64,000 bases of DNA from Cunninghamella blakesleeana (taxonomy: Eukaryota > Mucoromycota > Mucoromycetes > Mucorales > Cunninghamellaceae). Each line of letters opens with the position of its first letter. Position 1 is the first letter of the stretch. Location of the stretch: contig JAFCIZ010000001.1 of NCBI GenBank assembly GCA_017871115.1, positions 2,647,501 to 2,711,500 on the forward strand. The letters run 5' to 3'. The position numbers and the translations under genes are program-made. Under the pieces are notes generated by a model. The model did no database searches. It saw only the letters and a program-made list of their open reading frames with translations, and was not told where the DNA came from. Shown in pieces: positions 26,318 to 38,446 of this stretch.

Positions 26318-27884
26318 TCAATAACGTGAGTATAAATTTGGATCCATCACCGATTGACCCATATAATTACTATTATTATTATTCATTGGATATTGATATT
26401 GTTGATGGTGTTGTTCTTGGTTATAATAGTATGCTGGATCATAAGAATATTGTTGTTGATCTTGAGGATAATATGATTGGAATTCTTCTTCTTGGGGATA
26501 ATAATACCCATGTTCTGATGGAAATATTTCATTTGAGTTTATATTATTATTATTATTATTATTATTTATCTTATTATCATGGTGCGATATATTGTTAGCT
26601 AAATGACTATCTGATAAATTATAGTGCGATTTTTCATTTTCTAATGATATGGAGGACGGTTGATGTGTTATGTCTTCTTCTTGCTGTTGTTGTTGATGAT
26701 GTTGGGTTGATGATGATGGGTCCATTGGCTGTTCATTATTTGATTCCATTTCCATTGTATCTACTGCTTGTTTTATATCATTATGTTGAGCCATACGAGG
26801 TGCTTGAATAACAAACCATTTTTCCCAAGAAGTAATCACCATCGCCCAATGAATCTAATAATAATTATGATATAATGAAAATTAGATACCTACTCGACTA
26901 AAATCCGATTTTTTTGTTTATCATTATTACTATTAAATATAAAAATAAACAAAAGGGTATAACTTACATAAATTAATATAATAGTAACTGTGCTTAATAA
27001 TCCCCAAGTAACTTCATCTTGATATAATCGTGCACAATTATAATAATCATTAAAAGGATCTAAAGGAATGGATGTTGTATTATTATTATCAATGGTATTT
27101 GCTGCATTATAAGCTTGTTGAACTCTATTTTGAGAAGTATTAATACACCATGATCGATATTGTGATGCCTGGACGAGAAATACTAAATAATTAGCTGATG
27201 TATCAATTAATATAAGGATAACAAATACCCATATTATATTTGCTAATCTTCTAATAAGTACTGGTGCAGCCTAAAAAAAATAAAAAAAGAGATGTTTCTT
27301 ATGATTAATAAATTCAACTTTATTTATTTACTTTAGTTTATTATTATTATTTTACCCTCCAAGTAATAATAAAAAATCCAACCATATTGATAAAAAAAAA
27401 GATCAGATTAAGTATGGCATAAATATAAAGTGTTACTGGGTTTAAATAAGAATAAAAAGCTAAGATAAAAAAAAAAAGTAATCACTGTGGTTATTTAATT
27501 GAAAATAGAATAATAAAAATAAAATAATAATGTATAATAATACTTACGACTTTTTTTCATAAATCCTAGACAAGCAAAATATAAACTAAATCCCTATATA
27601 TTGGTTTAAAAAAAGGGTTATATATATATATAAATATTCATGGTTAGTTCATAAACCATTATAATAAAGCTATTTATCCATGTGTTGAAACTATTATTTT
27701 ATTTTATTTTTACCGCCCATATAAGACAAGCTAGTTGGCTACCAAGCCTTGTAGTTAAACAACAACAACACGCACTAGGCAAAGTATTCTTTCTACTTCT
27801 TCTGATTTTTCGTACTACAGTATTCAGTCGTTCATATTGTTCTGGGTTTGTTGGTTGTTCAATATCATGTTGATCTTGGTACAT
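26318..27884 (-). CDS. Four-transmembrane protein with N-terminal Cys cluster and disordered tail
   Basis: Five exons: 27714-27884, 27548-27593, 27356-27459, 26968-27270 and 26318-26854, giving 386 residues. All junctions are GT-AG and in frame. The short cytosolic N-terminus ends in four consecutive Cys (ACCCCLTTRLG, about 38-48) next to TM1, a typical palmitoylation setting. TM2 (VTLYIYAILNLIFFFINMVG) and TM3 (ANIIWVFVILILIDTSANYL) follow. A loop of about 60 residues then carries two Cys and N-glycosylation sequons (NTS, NNTT), before TM4 (LSTVTIILIYIHWAMVI). The last 160 residues are Gln/Asn/His/Tyr-rich with repeated QYxY and YYPQ units. The topology resembles a tetraspanin, but the CCG hallmark of the tetraspanin loop is absent and I cannot assign a family. 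Confidence 0.82.
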
Positions 27885-28240
27885 TTAAATTAATAGTTGT
27901 TTATATGTTTGTGTATATAAATAAAAAGTATATATTGGTATATTATTATAAAGATAAAATCAATGAATAAATAAAAATAGGTTAAGAAAAAGAAGAAAGA
28001 GAGAGAGAGAGAGAGAAAGAAGAAAAAGGAAAGTATTATTTTTTAAATTTTTAAAAAAACATCTTCCCGATTTGGAAACCACTGAAATTATTGTTTACAT
28101 ATATTATATTATCCTTCATATATAATATAAATGATTACATTTTCATCTTATATCGATAGTACTAATAAATTTATTTATTTATTTATTTATTTATTTATAT
28201 GGATCTACCAATACACAAAATTGTTTTTGAAAAATTATTA
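27885..28240. other. Short spacer, nothing recognised
   Basis: A/T-rich, with an ATTT repeat near 28170-28195. It separates two minus-strand genes. Confidence 0.6.
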
Positions 28241-31160
28241 TTATTGTTGAGTTTTGAATAGAGGCGATTGATTGTTTTCAGTTTTATTTGTTGTCCATTT
28301 GCTGATCCATCCAAGTACTGTACAAGTAGTATTTATAATAAAAACAAAAATAATAATTAAAAGTTAACATCACAATAAATAAATAAAAATCGATATTTTT
28401 TTTTAAAAAAATAAAATAGCTACATAATTTACCTTCTTCATGCCACTTCAAAGAGTTAGCAGGTTTTAATACCCAATGGCTTTCATCAGGGAAATAGACG
28501 AGACGAGAAGGAACATTTAAACGTTGTAAAGCTGTAAAAGTAGAGAATCCTTCACCATCAACTAATCTATAATCACGGCCACCTATTTTTTTTAAAAATA
28601 AAATATATACGTATATTGTTATTGTTATTATCTTCCATCTCATCTTTAGTTTATTTAATTAAAATTACCATGAATGACAAGAGTGGGTGTCTTCCATCTG
28701 TGTACAAAGTTTGAAGGAGAGAAGCGTTCGTAATTAATACGAGCAATAGGGTTATATGCAGGTCCACCAAACTTATTTTTAAAAAAAATAAAATAACGTG
28801 TAAATAAAATTATTATATTTTAAAATTTTATTCATTTAAAATATTTTTGAATATATGCTTACTTCTCTTTCGGGGAAATATAATTCATCTATAAATATAT
28901 AATAATATAATGTCAGTATATAAATCAACCTACCCTTTCCGTTTTGATTACATATGTTTTATTTATTATTGTTAGTATTATATTTTATTTTTTACCAGTT
29001 GTATAATAAGCATTAACAGTGTTAAAGATACCATCGTGGTTCACTAAAGCTTTAAAGCGATTTGTATGACCGTTAATATAGTTGATAGCGGTACCACCGT
29101 AACTAGCACCAAGAGCTACTACATTATCAGCATCTAAATAGCTGTATTTTTCGAGTACGTAATCCAAACCAACCATTTGATCATGGTGGGGATAAGTAAA
29201 CCAGTTTTTACCAATAGAATCGCAGAATTTTTGACCATAACCAGTAGAGCCATGAGAATTAATAAGAATCACAACAAATCCTGCATTAGCAAATACTTGA
29301 GGATTCCATCTAGTTGACCAGTTATCATCAAATGCGCCTTGAGGACCACCTAAATTAAAAATAATACAAAACGAAGATAAAAAATAAATAAATAAATAAA
29401 TAAATGATTTTATATGGATTTCATTTATTATTTATTTATTTATTTTTAAAATAGCGTTTTCTTTCCTTCTTTTCTTTCTTTCTTTCTTTTTCCCTCTCTC
29501 TTTTAATTATATATGTTTATATATATTACCATGAATGATATCAGCTACAGGATATTTCTTATTTTCATCAAAATCAAATGGTTTAATAATCCAACCATGA
29601 ACAGTATCACCAAGAGCACCAACAAATTCAAATTCTTCAGGTTTTGATAATTGGAAGGCACTAAGACCCTTTTTTAAAGGAGCAGAGACATCATGGCGTT
29701 TTAATTCCTTTGATTTTGTATTGTAAGTATGGGCAATATATGGATGATTCATTGAATTTACACTAAAGAGTAATTCATGATCAGAAATAACTGAGACACC
29801 GGAAACAGAATGTTCGTTGGTTAAAGCCGTAATGGTTTGACTAATAAGATCAATAGCAAATAATTTCACACGTCCAAATTCTTCTGCAACAGCATATAAA
29901 GTAGTTTCATCATTGGAAAAGATTAATTGAGAGGGGCTGCGATCCCAATCGGAAACAATTTCAATGCGACCTTCTTTTTCTTTATTATAAATCACAATAC
30001 GGTTTCTATCAGATTCATATTGAGGTGTTTTCATTTGAAGGTAAGCTAATCGACCACTATGAGGAGCATAGACTGGGCCAGAGGAGGCTGCTGGTATATC
30101 ATCATTGATGGCGATAGGTTGAGCACTTTCATCATCAAGTCGAATAGTGTATATATATTGAGAGGTTTGCCAAGCATTTTCACGAGAAGTAATTTTAGAT
30201 ACAAAGGCCAATTCATTACCTAAAAATTAAAATTAAAATAAAATGGAATAAAGATTAGTTTAACAAATGTTGAATTTGATTTTGGTTATTATAATTATAG
30301 TTTGATTTTTCCTTACCATCTTTTGAAATAGCATAGTCGGAAGAATCACCAAGAGGGAAACCGGGAGATTGCTGATTTAAATTAAATAAAATAAAATAAA
30401 AACCATCGCTATTTAATAACTTCACCCTAAGGCTTATTTAATCATTTATATTCTTTCACTTACCAAATCAGTATTTTTAAGTAAATTACGAGGAGAAGTC
30501 TTTAATTTATAACGACCATCGACAACTTCCAAATAAGCAACAAATAAATGATTTCTTTTTTCATGTACAAAAGTGTCCCAATGTCTACATATGCAAAAAA
30601 TAAAATAGATATTGGTTATTAATATTGTTATTGGTATAATTATAAAGACGCGCGTATTGTAAAATAAAGATGGTTATATATATATATATTTACCTAATCA
30701 TTAATTGATCATAAACAAGAGCTGTATCCTTCTTAGTTTCCTTAATATGTTCATCCTTCTTTTTTGTATCTTCTAAAGTATCAAGGTCAGGATAAACAGA
30801 AGCAGAGAAGGCTAAAAGCTGACGTTCATGATTATATTGGAGGTTTTCAAAGGAAATAGGAAAATCGGTCAAAGCATAAGGTTCATTATCTTTATTTTCA
30901 ATATCTACAACATAAACTTGAGCAATATCTTGATCAGGTTTGCTCCATAAATAAGCAACATGGGTTTCATCCAAAAAGAATGGTTCAGAATGGGTTTCGC
31001 CTAAAACTGATTTAGTTAAGGGTTGTACTTCAGACGTAGCCAAGTTAATAACATAAAGACTTCTTTGCGACTAAGTCAATAAATAGAAATAAAAAGTAAT
31101 AATAATAATATGAATGGGTTAATAGACTAAATTTTACCTCTTTATTGATACCAGTCCTAT

Positions 31161-31199
<39 letters not shown>

Positions 31200-31398
31200 G
31201 TTTCTTTTTATATATTTTAAAACATACTTTGGATTCTTCAATAAAGAATTGAGATTCAGAGTAAACACCATATTTTCCGCTTGGATCAGCTACAATCCCG
31301 GAAGGTCTTGGAAGGGTGACTAAATCAATAGGTGAGAATGTATGAGCCATTGTTAAAATGGTAAAAGAAGCAAGAGCTCCGATATAAGAAAGCAACAT
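28241..31398 (-). CDS. DPP5: Secreted dipeptidyl-peptidase V-like serine peptidase (S9 prolyl oligopeptidase family)
   Basis: Ten exons: 31228-31398, 30694-31070, 30464-30584, 30317-30371, 29530-30219, 28996-29349, 28863-28888, 28669-28771, 28433-28582 and 28241-28317, giving 707 residues. A signal peptide is visible at residues 1-18 (LLSYIGALASFTILTMA). The beta-propeller spans about 20-430. The alpha/beta-hydrolase domain starts with VADIIHGGPQGAFDDNW and carries the nucleophile loop GASYGG (Ser about 554), the acid in IHGGRDYR (Asp about 636) and DESHWV (His about 668). The triad is complete, so the enzyme should be active. It probably removes dipeptides or acylated residues from extracellular peptides. 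Exon 7 is only 26 nt. A possible 19-nt extra exon inside intron 1 would break the frame and was not used. Confidence 0.92.
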
Positions 31399-31664
31399 TT
31401 TAAATAAAGTGCCAACTTTTTTATATGTATATTTTGTAAAGGAGTTATAAAAAAAAAAAAAAGAAGAGAAAGAGAGAAAGGAAAAAAAAATCGTGAATTA
31501 AAAAATTTAAGTTTTTTTAAAAAAAGGCGGGGAAACCTATAATTTTTTTCCCCCTCTTATAAAATTCGAAGAATATATATCAAATGAATGATTTATAATA
31601 AATCCTTTAGATATTCTATTTGATCTTAATTTTTTTTATTGTTCATAGTAGGATAATAATTATA

Positions 31665-31860
31665 ATGAAAAAAAAAAAAAGGAAGTCGGAGATAAATCCA
31701 AGTGATGATAAAAAAGCAATAATAGCATCATTAAAAACTTTATTGACATCAGTTTTTGTAATATCCGTAATTCGGGGTACGCTATAAATGTCTTATCGTA
31801 CCCAAAATAGGTTTAATTTCCTTTTTTATATGTATATTAGTTCCTGATTACATATTTTAA
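31665..31860 (+). CDS. Possible TOM5-like single-pass micro-protein
   Basis: Two exons, 31665-31776 and 31841-31860, would encode 43 residues with a 64-nt GT-AG intron. The product has a Lys-rich acidic N-terminus (KRKSEINPSDDKK), one hydrophobic helix (ASLKTLLTSVFVISVIR) and a short end VPDYIF. This resembles Tom5 of the mitochondrial import pore, whose helix ends in a similar R-V-x-P-type tail. The gene would start 266 bp from the divergent DPP5 gene, a normal promoter distance, and converge with the copper-fist gene. The evidence is composition, size and splice signals only; such a short match can arise by chance. Confidence 0.35.
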
Positions 31861-32238
31861 ATACTCGCGTAGTTGATGATATATATATACTATATGTTTA
31901 ACAATCATAATAAACATGTATACAGCTATGTTTGTATCCAGGTACATATTATGAATGTCTTAGTTTCATTTATTATTTATTTTTCATTTTCATTTTATAT
32001 ATACAAGTATGTATCTGTTTTTAGTTTTATTTTTTCTTCAAATGAATAGAAAAATAACGTAAACTCATAATCAATAGCAATTTTTATTTCTTTCTTTTTT
32101 TTTCTTTTTTTCTCCTTGTTTTTATTATCGAAATTACTATAGATTATATTACATTGCTTTTTATTCAAAAACTAATTATAGAAAAAATGATGAAGTGGTT
32201 CAAAGAGATGTCAGGCTTTTCCTTTTTTAATAAATATA
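31861..32238. other. Spacer, nothing recognised
   Basis: 378 bp between the possible TOM5-like gene and the 3' end of the copper-fist gene; A/T-rich without coding signal. Confidence 0.55.
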
Positions 32239-33890
32239 TTACAGAGAGGGGGAGGACGTAGTAGTAGCAGTATCCATGTTTACATCTGTATTATTGTTAC
32301 TATCTAAGGAAGGTTTTCTAGAATGTGTATTAGGTGTATGATAACCAGATGAATGTTGGGAATGAGAATGATGATGATCGTCGTCATCATCAGCAACAAC
32401 AAAACTTATTGGAGGGTGAGTTAGTTTTTGAGTTTCAGCCGAAAATTCATTATAAATTTGATGCATCAATTCTTCAGAGGTGGTGTTATTTAATTTCCCT
32501 AATACTTCAGATCGATCAATATCTTGCACTTCTGATTTATAAATGGGTGTATCTGAATCCAAATCATCTGTAGGGTCATGTATAGGAATTAATGTATGCA
32601 GTCCAGCTGGTGATAATATGGATGAAGTGTGCGGATTTGAATTAGGTGTTGGGTAAGATGATGAATTATTACTATTATTATTATTATTATTAAAAGTGAT
32701 TGTCGATGTAGACGAGTCAGTATGTAAGTTTGCATTATTATGATTATGATTATTATCAATGGCTAAAGTAGAAGTAGTGGTATCTATAGTATTATTATTA
32801 CTATTATTATTATGTTTAATAGATTGATTAGTTATATGTTTATTTGTAAAGTTAGAAGGAATCACGATTTTAAGCGAATTATGATGATGGTAGCGATGAA
32901 TAGGACTATGATTGCTATTATTTGTTATTGTTTGAAGATCCATAGGTGATGAAATGGGAGGTGTAACAGATCCATCTGAGCTTGCAGAAGAAAAATAATC
33001 ATGTTCAGAAGAGTTAGATCTATTGTCAGATGTACAAATACAATAAGACTGTGGTCGATCACAACGAGTACAAGTTTTAGTTAGTAAACCTAAAATAAAT
33101 AATTGTAGTAAAAAAGAAGAAAGATAATATAAAAGAAATTGATATTAATATATCTATAGTCTATTCATTCATTCTAATTATTATTTAATATAATTATATT
33201 ACTTTGGAGTTGCGATTCTTGACTTATTAGTTCATTATTATCCGTAGCTGTATTATTATGATGATCATTTTTTGAATTATTGTAGGGGATAGGCGAGGGT
33301 TGAGTTACAGGTGAAGGTGTTGAATTAGATGATGATGACGCTGTTTTGGCCGTTTTGGATAGTACTTTTTTATTTCCTTTTTTAATATAAATACAAATAA
33401 ATAAATTATTGTTTGTAATGATTAGAAAAAATGAAATATTTATTGATGATATCATAAAATAAATAAAATTCAATTTTTTACCTTCTGATTTTTTGTGACA
33501 CATACACTTAATATGCACTTGCTTTGTTTTTCTAAGATTTCTACATTGAGCACATTGAGATATAGGTCTTCCTTTTTTCCTAATTTCTACCAATTCTCTA
33601 TCAGAATGTTGACAACCCGAAGAACGATGCCCCTTAATAAAAATAAGAAAATTTAAAAAAGAGCAGAAAATAATTAATATTACAGTTATTATTATTATTA
33701 TTATTATAGTTATCAATAATTATTACTTGCTCTACTTTTCACTAAACATACCCCTTACCCCACCTTCATTTTCCCCTCATTTCCTCTAATATATATATAT
33801 ATATACTGTATAATAAAATAAACTTACCTTAATACAACTCTTGCAAGCAAACTTTCTAACAATACCATCTTCCCCAGTAATGTAAACCAT
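32239..33890 (-). CDS. Copper-fist DNA-binding transcription factor (Mac1/Cuf1/Ace1 class)
   Basis: Copper-sensing regulator that activates uptake or detoxification genes. Four exons: 33828-33890, 33482-33632, 33203-33376 and 32239-33089, giving 412 residues. Residues 1-40 are a complete copper fist: VRKFACKSCIKGHRSSGCQH, then DRELVEIRKKGRPISQC, then CAQCRNLRKTKQVHIKC. It contains the zinc ligands Cys and His and the (K/R)GRP minor-groove motif. The fist is split after CIK by intron 1. A second Cys motif, CTRCDRPQSYCIC, lies near residues 134-146 and could be a copper-sensing cluster. The C-terminal 250 residues are Asn/Ser/Thr/His-rich. Activator (Ace1-like) versus uptake regulator (Mac1/Cuf1-like) cannot be decided from the fist alone. 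Confidence 0.93.
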
Positions 33891-35144
33891 AATGTTTTGG
33901 CAAGCCTACACAAGTGCAGGAAGCCTATTCTTGATATAAATAATGTGTTGTAAGGTGTTTTATTGTTGTATAAAATATATTGTTATTATATTGTTATTGA
34001 ATTTAGTTTTATATTTTTCTTTTCCTTTTTCTTTTCGTTTTCGCTTTCGTTTTATTGGAATAAGTATTTTTAAATCTAATGTTGTACTACTATAATAGAT
34101 AAAGTAATAAATTATCACGTTGGTTAGTTTGGACTTTTTTAATAATAATCAAGTAATCAGATTACTTACAAGAGTAAAAATAATGATAAAGCTTTTCTGA
34201 TAAATTAAAATAAGCTGTTGTTTTGTATTTTACAATGGTATATATTAATCTTTTATTCAATCAAGTTAATAATAATAAAAAAAAAAATAATAGTAATAAT
34301 AATAAAAAAAAAAGCAGACAGAAAAATGAAAGAAATAGAGAGAGAGAAAAAAAAAAGGGGAGAGTGATATATAAAAAAAATTGAGAAGAGAAAGAAAAGA
34401 AATAAAAAAAGAGATGGCTCAATGGAATTAAAAAAATTATCCATCTGACAAATCTATTGGTGGAGATTGAATTTAAGCCACTATATTTTTTTCCACTTAA
34501 AATTAGAGATTAAAAAGTCTACTTTTGGATATATTTTTTTTATTACTATTATTATTTAAAAAAGAAAATGACCTTAGTAGTCAAAGTTCTCAATAGTGAT
34601 ATATATTTTTCCAATTGTCTCTTTCTACTTTTCTATAGTTCACACATAGATTTGATTAATTATATATATATATATATAGATATGTATATATGTATATAGT
34701 TGTATGTAACCTAGTATTATTTGTAACATAAAATATGTAGCAGGGTCCGTGCTCCTTTGTGCATAAAACAATTTTTAAATACAACTTTTTAGTTTTTATT
34801 ATATGAGAATGATAAAAACATTATTATAGATGAAAATAATATACTATTAATATATAGTAAAACTAACACCCCTCGATTTCTTTTTCATTTTCTTTTATTT
34901 ATGAAGTTATTATCAGTAGTAAATGTAATTTCCTGGGTTTCGGTAAGAATGCATGATATAGATCAAAAAATTAAGCTAAAAAAAAAAATCATTTGATTTA
35001 TTATATTTGACGTATGAAACCCCTCAAGCATAATTTCTTTTTCTTTTTTTTTTTAAAGACGCTTTCAAGATTTTTAATTTTTTTTTCTTTTTCTTTTTCT
35101 TTACTTAGTGTATATATTTCTTTATTTAATTTTATAACAAGATC
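33891..35144. other. Divergent promoter region between copper-fist and SHO1 genes
   Basis: About 1.25 kb, A/T-rich, with a TA repeat near 34660-34680 and a GA-rich stretch at 34320-34410. A GT-AG pair at 34943/35058 could be an intron in the SHO1 5' leader. No gene is supported. Confidence 0.55.
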
Positions 35145-36172
35145 ATGGCAGGTTTTTCGACTTTTTCATTAACAAATCCAATTGTACTTACTGTATCCAT
35201 TTTAGCTGCTGTAAGTCAAAATAATGAATTTATTTTTATGATGAAAAAGTACTAAGTATATATATGTATTTAAATGCATTTTAGATTGGATGGTTTATTC
35301 TTTTTGTTGGTAGCGCGGTTGCCTCTTTTCATGGTATAACCTGGTGGATCATTATTTATAATCTTGTCGTTGTCATTATTGTATTTGTTGGTCTTGGTTA
35401 TAATATGTTTTCTAATTATAAAAATATGGTAAATATAAAAGATAAATGTGATTGTATTTATTAAAAAAAGAGATAAAGAAAAATTATTCATTTACTTTTA
35501 CTATTATAAATTTAGATGATGATTCTTTTGACTATTAGTATTGTTTATTTAACCTATCTTATTCCAATTTTACTTAATTCTGATGTAAACGGAGCTGGAG
35601 CTGCTAGCGGTGGTGCTGTTATTTTAATTATTACTCAGGTAATATACATACATTATTTTATATTTTATATGATCATGTATGTTGTATTCATCGTATTTAT
35701 ACATTTTTTATTCATTAGTTTATTTGGATCTTCTTATTTGGTTCATCTGAAGAATCATGGGTTCACCAAGCCACTCATAGATACAATGATACTAAACCAA
35801 ACATTAGTACTCCTGCTGTGATTCAACGTAGATTTAATCGTAATGATGTGAACCCTCAACAAAAAAATTACAATAGTCCTTTACCTGAAATAAGAGAAAA
35901 AGATCTTGGTGATCAAGGTGCAACTGAAGCTACTGCTTTACATTCTTGTAAGTAAACTGAAAAAAAAAAAAAATACTTATGAATTATTCAATTAATAACT
36001 TTTATATTTCTACTTATTTACTCATTATTAAGATCGAGCAAACCCTGAAGATCCCAATGAACTCTCCTTTGATAAGAATGAAGTTTTAGAAATTTTAGAT
36101 CGTAAAGGTAATTGGTGGCAAGCAAGAAAGTCAGATGGTTCGACAGGAATTGTTCCTTCTAACTATTTCTAA
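35145..36172 (+). CDS. SHO1: Sho1-type osmosensor/adaptor (four TM helices plus SH3)
   Basis: Plasma-membrane adaptor that links the cell surface to HOG and filamentation MAPK cascades through a C-terminal SH3 domain. Five exons: 35145-35210, 35285-35428, 35516-35638, 35719-35947 and 36033-36172, giving 233 residues. Four hydrophobic helices fill residues about 13-125 (ending [18 protein letters not shown]). A linker of about 50 residues follows. The SH3 domain is at about 175-233, with [19 protein letters not shown], the RT-loop acidic residues, the GNWWQAR tryptophan pair and the final IVPSNYF. This is shorter than yeast Sho1 (367 residues) because the linker is short. Every exon junction keeps a TM helix or SH3 motif continuous. 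STE12 in the same window belongs to the pathway family it feeds in yeast. Confidence 0.93.
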
Positions 36173-36516
36173 TTTTTTTAATACTTTATGTAAGTATATA
36201 ATTATTTCCAAGTGTTTTGGTTAAAAAGGTTTTATTATTTTTCATTGATTGATTATTTTTTATTATAATTCTATTTTATATAGTTTTAATCATATTTTTT
36301 TATACGTATAAAAAAACACTATTATTTATACATGGTTAATACTTTCATTCATTAATATTACTTAATTCTGTTAAATAAAAAAACATTTTAATTTTTTATT
36401 TCTTTTAATAATGATGTCTATATATAAAGAGTTGGGAATGGGAAAAAAAATATGTATGCAGATTATTTTTATAAAAAAATGGAATTTATGATATATGAAG
36501 TATGATTTTTTTTTGA
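36173..36516. other. Convergent 3' spacer
   Basis: 344 bp between the converging SHO1 and transporter genes; A/T-rich, no signal. Confidence 0.6.
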
Positions 36517-37464
36517 TTAATCTAATTTAAGACGAGAAGAGGGTACTAGAGATTTTGAAAGTAATAATAAAAGGGCCATAAAAAGTGTACCCATACCATA
36601 ACACCAAGTAGGACCCATTAACCAATAAAGAGAGCAAGCTGAAAGGGGGCCTAAAGCACGACCCAATTGACCGCAGCTACGAAAAACGCCCAAGACTTTC
36701 CCTTTTTCATTTTCATTACAATATAAGCTAACCAAACTTGTTAAACTATTTACTACTGTTCCGCTGGTCATAGCAAGACAGGCAACACCAAGGTATAGAA
36801 TATAAGTACGTAATGATGATGAAGAGGAAGATAAAAGCTCGCTACCGATCAATGTCAAACAACTTAAACCCATGCTACCAAAGAAGATCCCTTGAAGTAT
36901 TAATTTTTTTTCACCATGTTTTTGTCCTTGTCGTCGAACATAACCACCTTGAATCAGTGCTGATAATATACCCATGTACCCTAGTAATTTGCCTTGTTGC
37001 ATATGCGAATAATCCATTACGTCAAATGTTAAAAAGACCAAAGTGAACTCCATTCCCGAAAATAAAAAGGAAAATAATCCTTGGATCAAATTTAATTGTT
37101 TAATTTTTTTAATATTTTCATGTTTATCATTATTATTATTATTTAAGGGCGTTGTTTTTGATGGTGATGTTATAACAGGTTCTTTTTGTCGAGTTTTATC
37201 AAGTGCCGTTTCTGGCAAATAAGTAAACAAATAAACCGTTTCGAAAATTAATAGTACTAAAGCGACCAAGGCAGCCATTGAATAGGGATATAAGTTACTG
37301 ATCCATGATGAAAGCCATGTTTGTGATAGATCCTTTGATGCTAACCATGCGCCAAAAGGTGGCCCAAAAGTAAAAGCTGTAGCGAATGCAATACCTACCA
37401 ATGCCTTATAAAAAAAAGCGTATATAATATATATATATTTAATATTTTTTTTTTATCTTTGTTC

Positions 37465-37523
<59 letters not shown>

Positions 37524-38235
37524 GATCACTATTATTATCACTATTAATAATATCATTATTGGTATTATTTTACATACCATATTTTTTGATCTATTTTCTG
37601 GTGAAGTAATGTCGGAGATAATAGCAATGCTGAGTTGAATATTTCCTTCAGAGATACCAGCAATCATGCGAGCCAAAAGAAATCTTGTAAAGGTGTTTGC
37701 AATAAGCCATATATACGTGGAGACAATATTCCCAACCATACTAAAAAGTAATATTTTTCTTCTACCATATTTATCACTTGCATAACCAAGCAAAGGAGAT
37801 ATAATAAATTGTAAAAATGAAAACAAAGAGCCAATAAATCCTCCGAGTAAAACTGTATCCCATTTCTTTCCACTAGTAGTAGATACAAAGCTTTTATATT
37901 CTTGTAACCAATGTAATAAAACAGTTAATAAGGAAGACTATATGGTTATTTATTTTATTATTATAAATAGGTAAATATATATATATAGATCATATGTGAG
38001 TTAATATTACTATTGTTTTCAATTCGTACACTTTATCTTTTTCCTAATATATATAAATATATACTTATATTATTTCATACAATATACGTACCTTGTCAAT
38101 AGTTTGTTGCTCATAAAAATTTAATAATCTAGGAAATAATGGTAATATAATAGTAAAAGCTAATAAATCCAATATTAAAGCAAGAAATACAACACGAACT
38201 ATACGTTTTTCTATTATATTTGTAGGTTGTGTCAT
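36517..38235 (-). CDS. Major facilitator superfamily transporter, MFSD10-like
   Basis: Three exons: 38092-38235, 37578-37937 and 36517-37404, giving 463 residues with about twelve TM helices. The first helix reads VVFLALILDLLAFTIILPLF, as in MFSD10/TETRAN (drug:proton antiporter DHA1 branch). The signature loop between TM2 and TM3 is GYASDKYGRRKILLFS, and motif ARMIAGISEGNIQLS follows in TM4. The central loop (about 245-275) is Asn/Lys-rich. The second half has GxxRSxGQLGRALGPL-like sequence near TM11. Family members export organic anions or drugs; the substrate here is unknown. Intron 2 contains a perfect ATT repeat. The gene shares a 211-bp divergent promoter with the NDUFS5 gene. Confidence 0.87.
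37467..37522. repeat. (ATT)n microsatellite inside a transporter intron
   Basis: About 18 ATT units in intron 2 of the MFSD10-like gene, seen directly. Confidence 0.9.
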
Positions 38236-38446
38236 AAAATTTAATATCTATATTTATATAATATATATAAAAAAAGAAAAGAAAAGGTAAGAGAGGAATA
38301 ATAATTGTACTGAATTATTATAAATTTTATTTCAGTCACGGAGAAAACCTTTAAATTTTAAATCCGCTAATTTTTTTTGTTTTGTTTTCTTTCATCCCCT
38401 CCTCTCTCTTTTTTAGCTCTTATATTAATTTTTATATTTAAAAAAA
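38236..38446. promoter_or_regulatory. Compact divergent promoter
   Basis: Only 211 bp separate the start codons of the MFSD10-like gene (-) and the NDUFS5 gene (+), so the two must share promoter DNA. No specific motif was identified. Confidence 0.5.

Noticed and set aside
34253..34444. Minus-strand Phe/Ile-rich ORF
   Set aside because: Translation of A- and GA-rich simple sequence.
34901..35190. Upstream ORF starting MKLLSVVNVISWVS that could splice at 34943/35058
   Set aside because: After splicing it overlaps the SHO1 start in another frame and turns into Phe/Ser runs. More likely a SHO1 5' leader intron.
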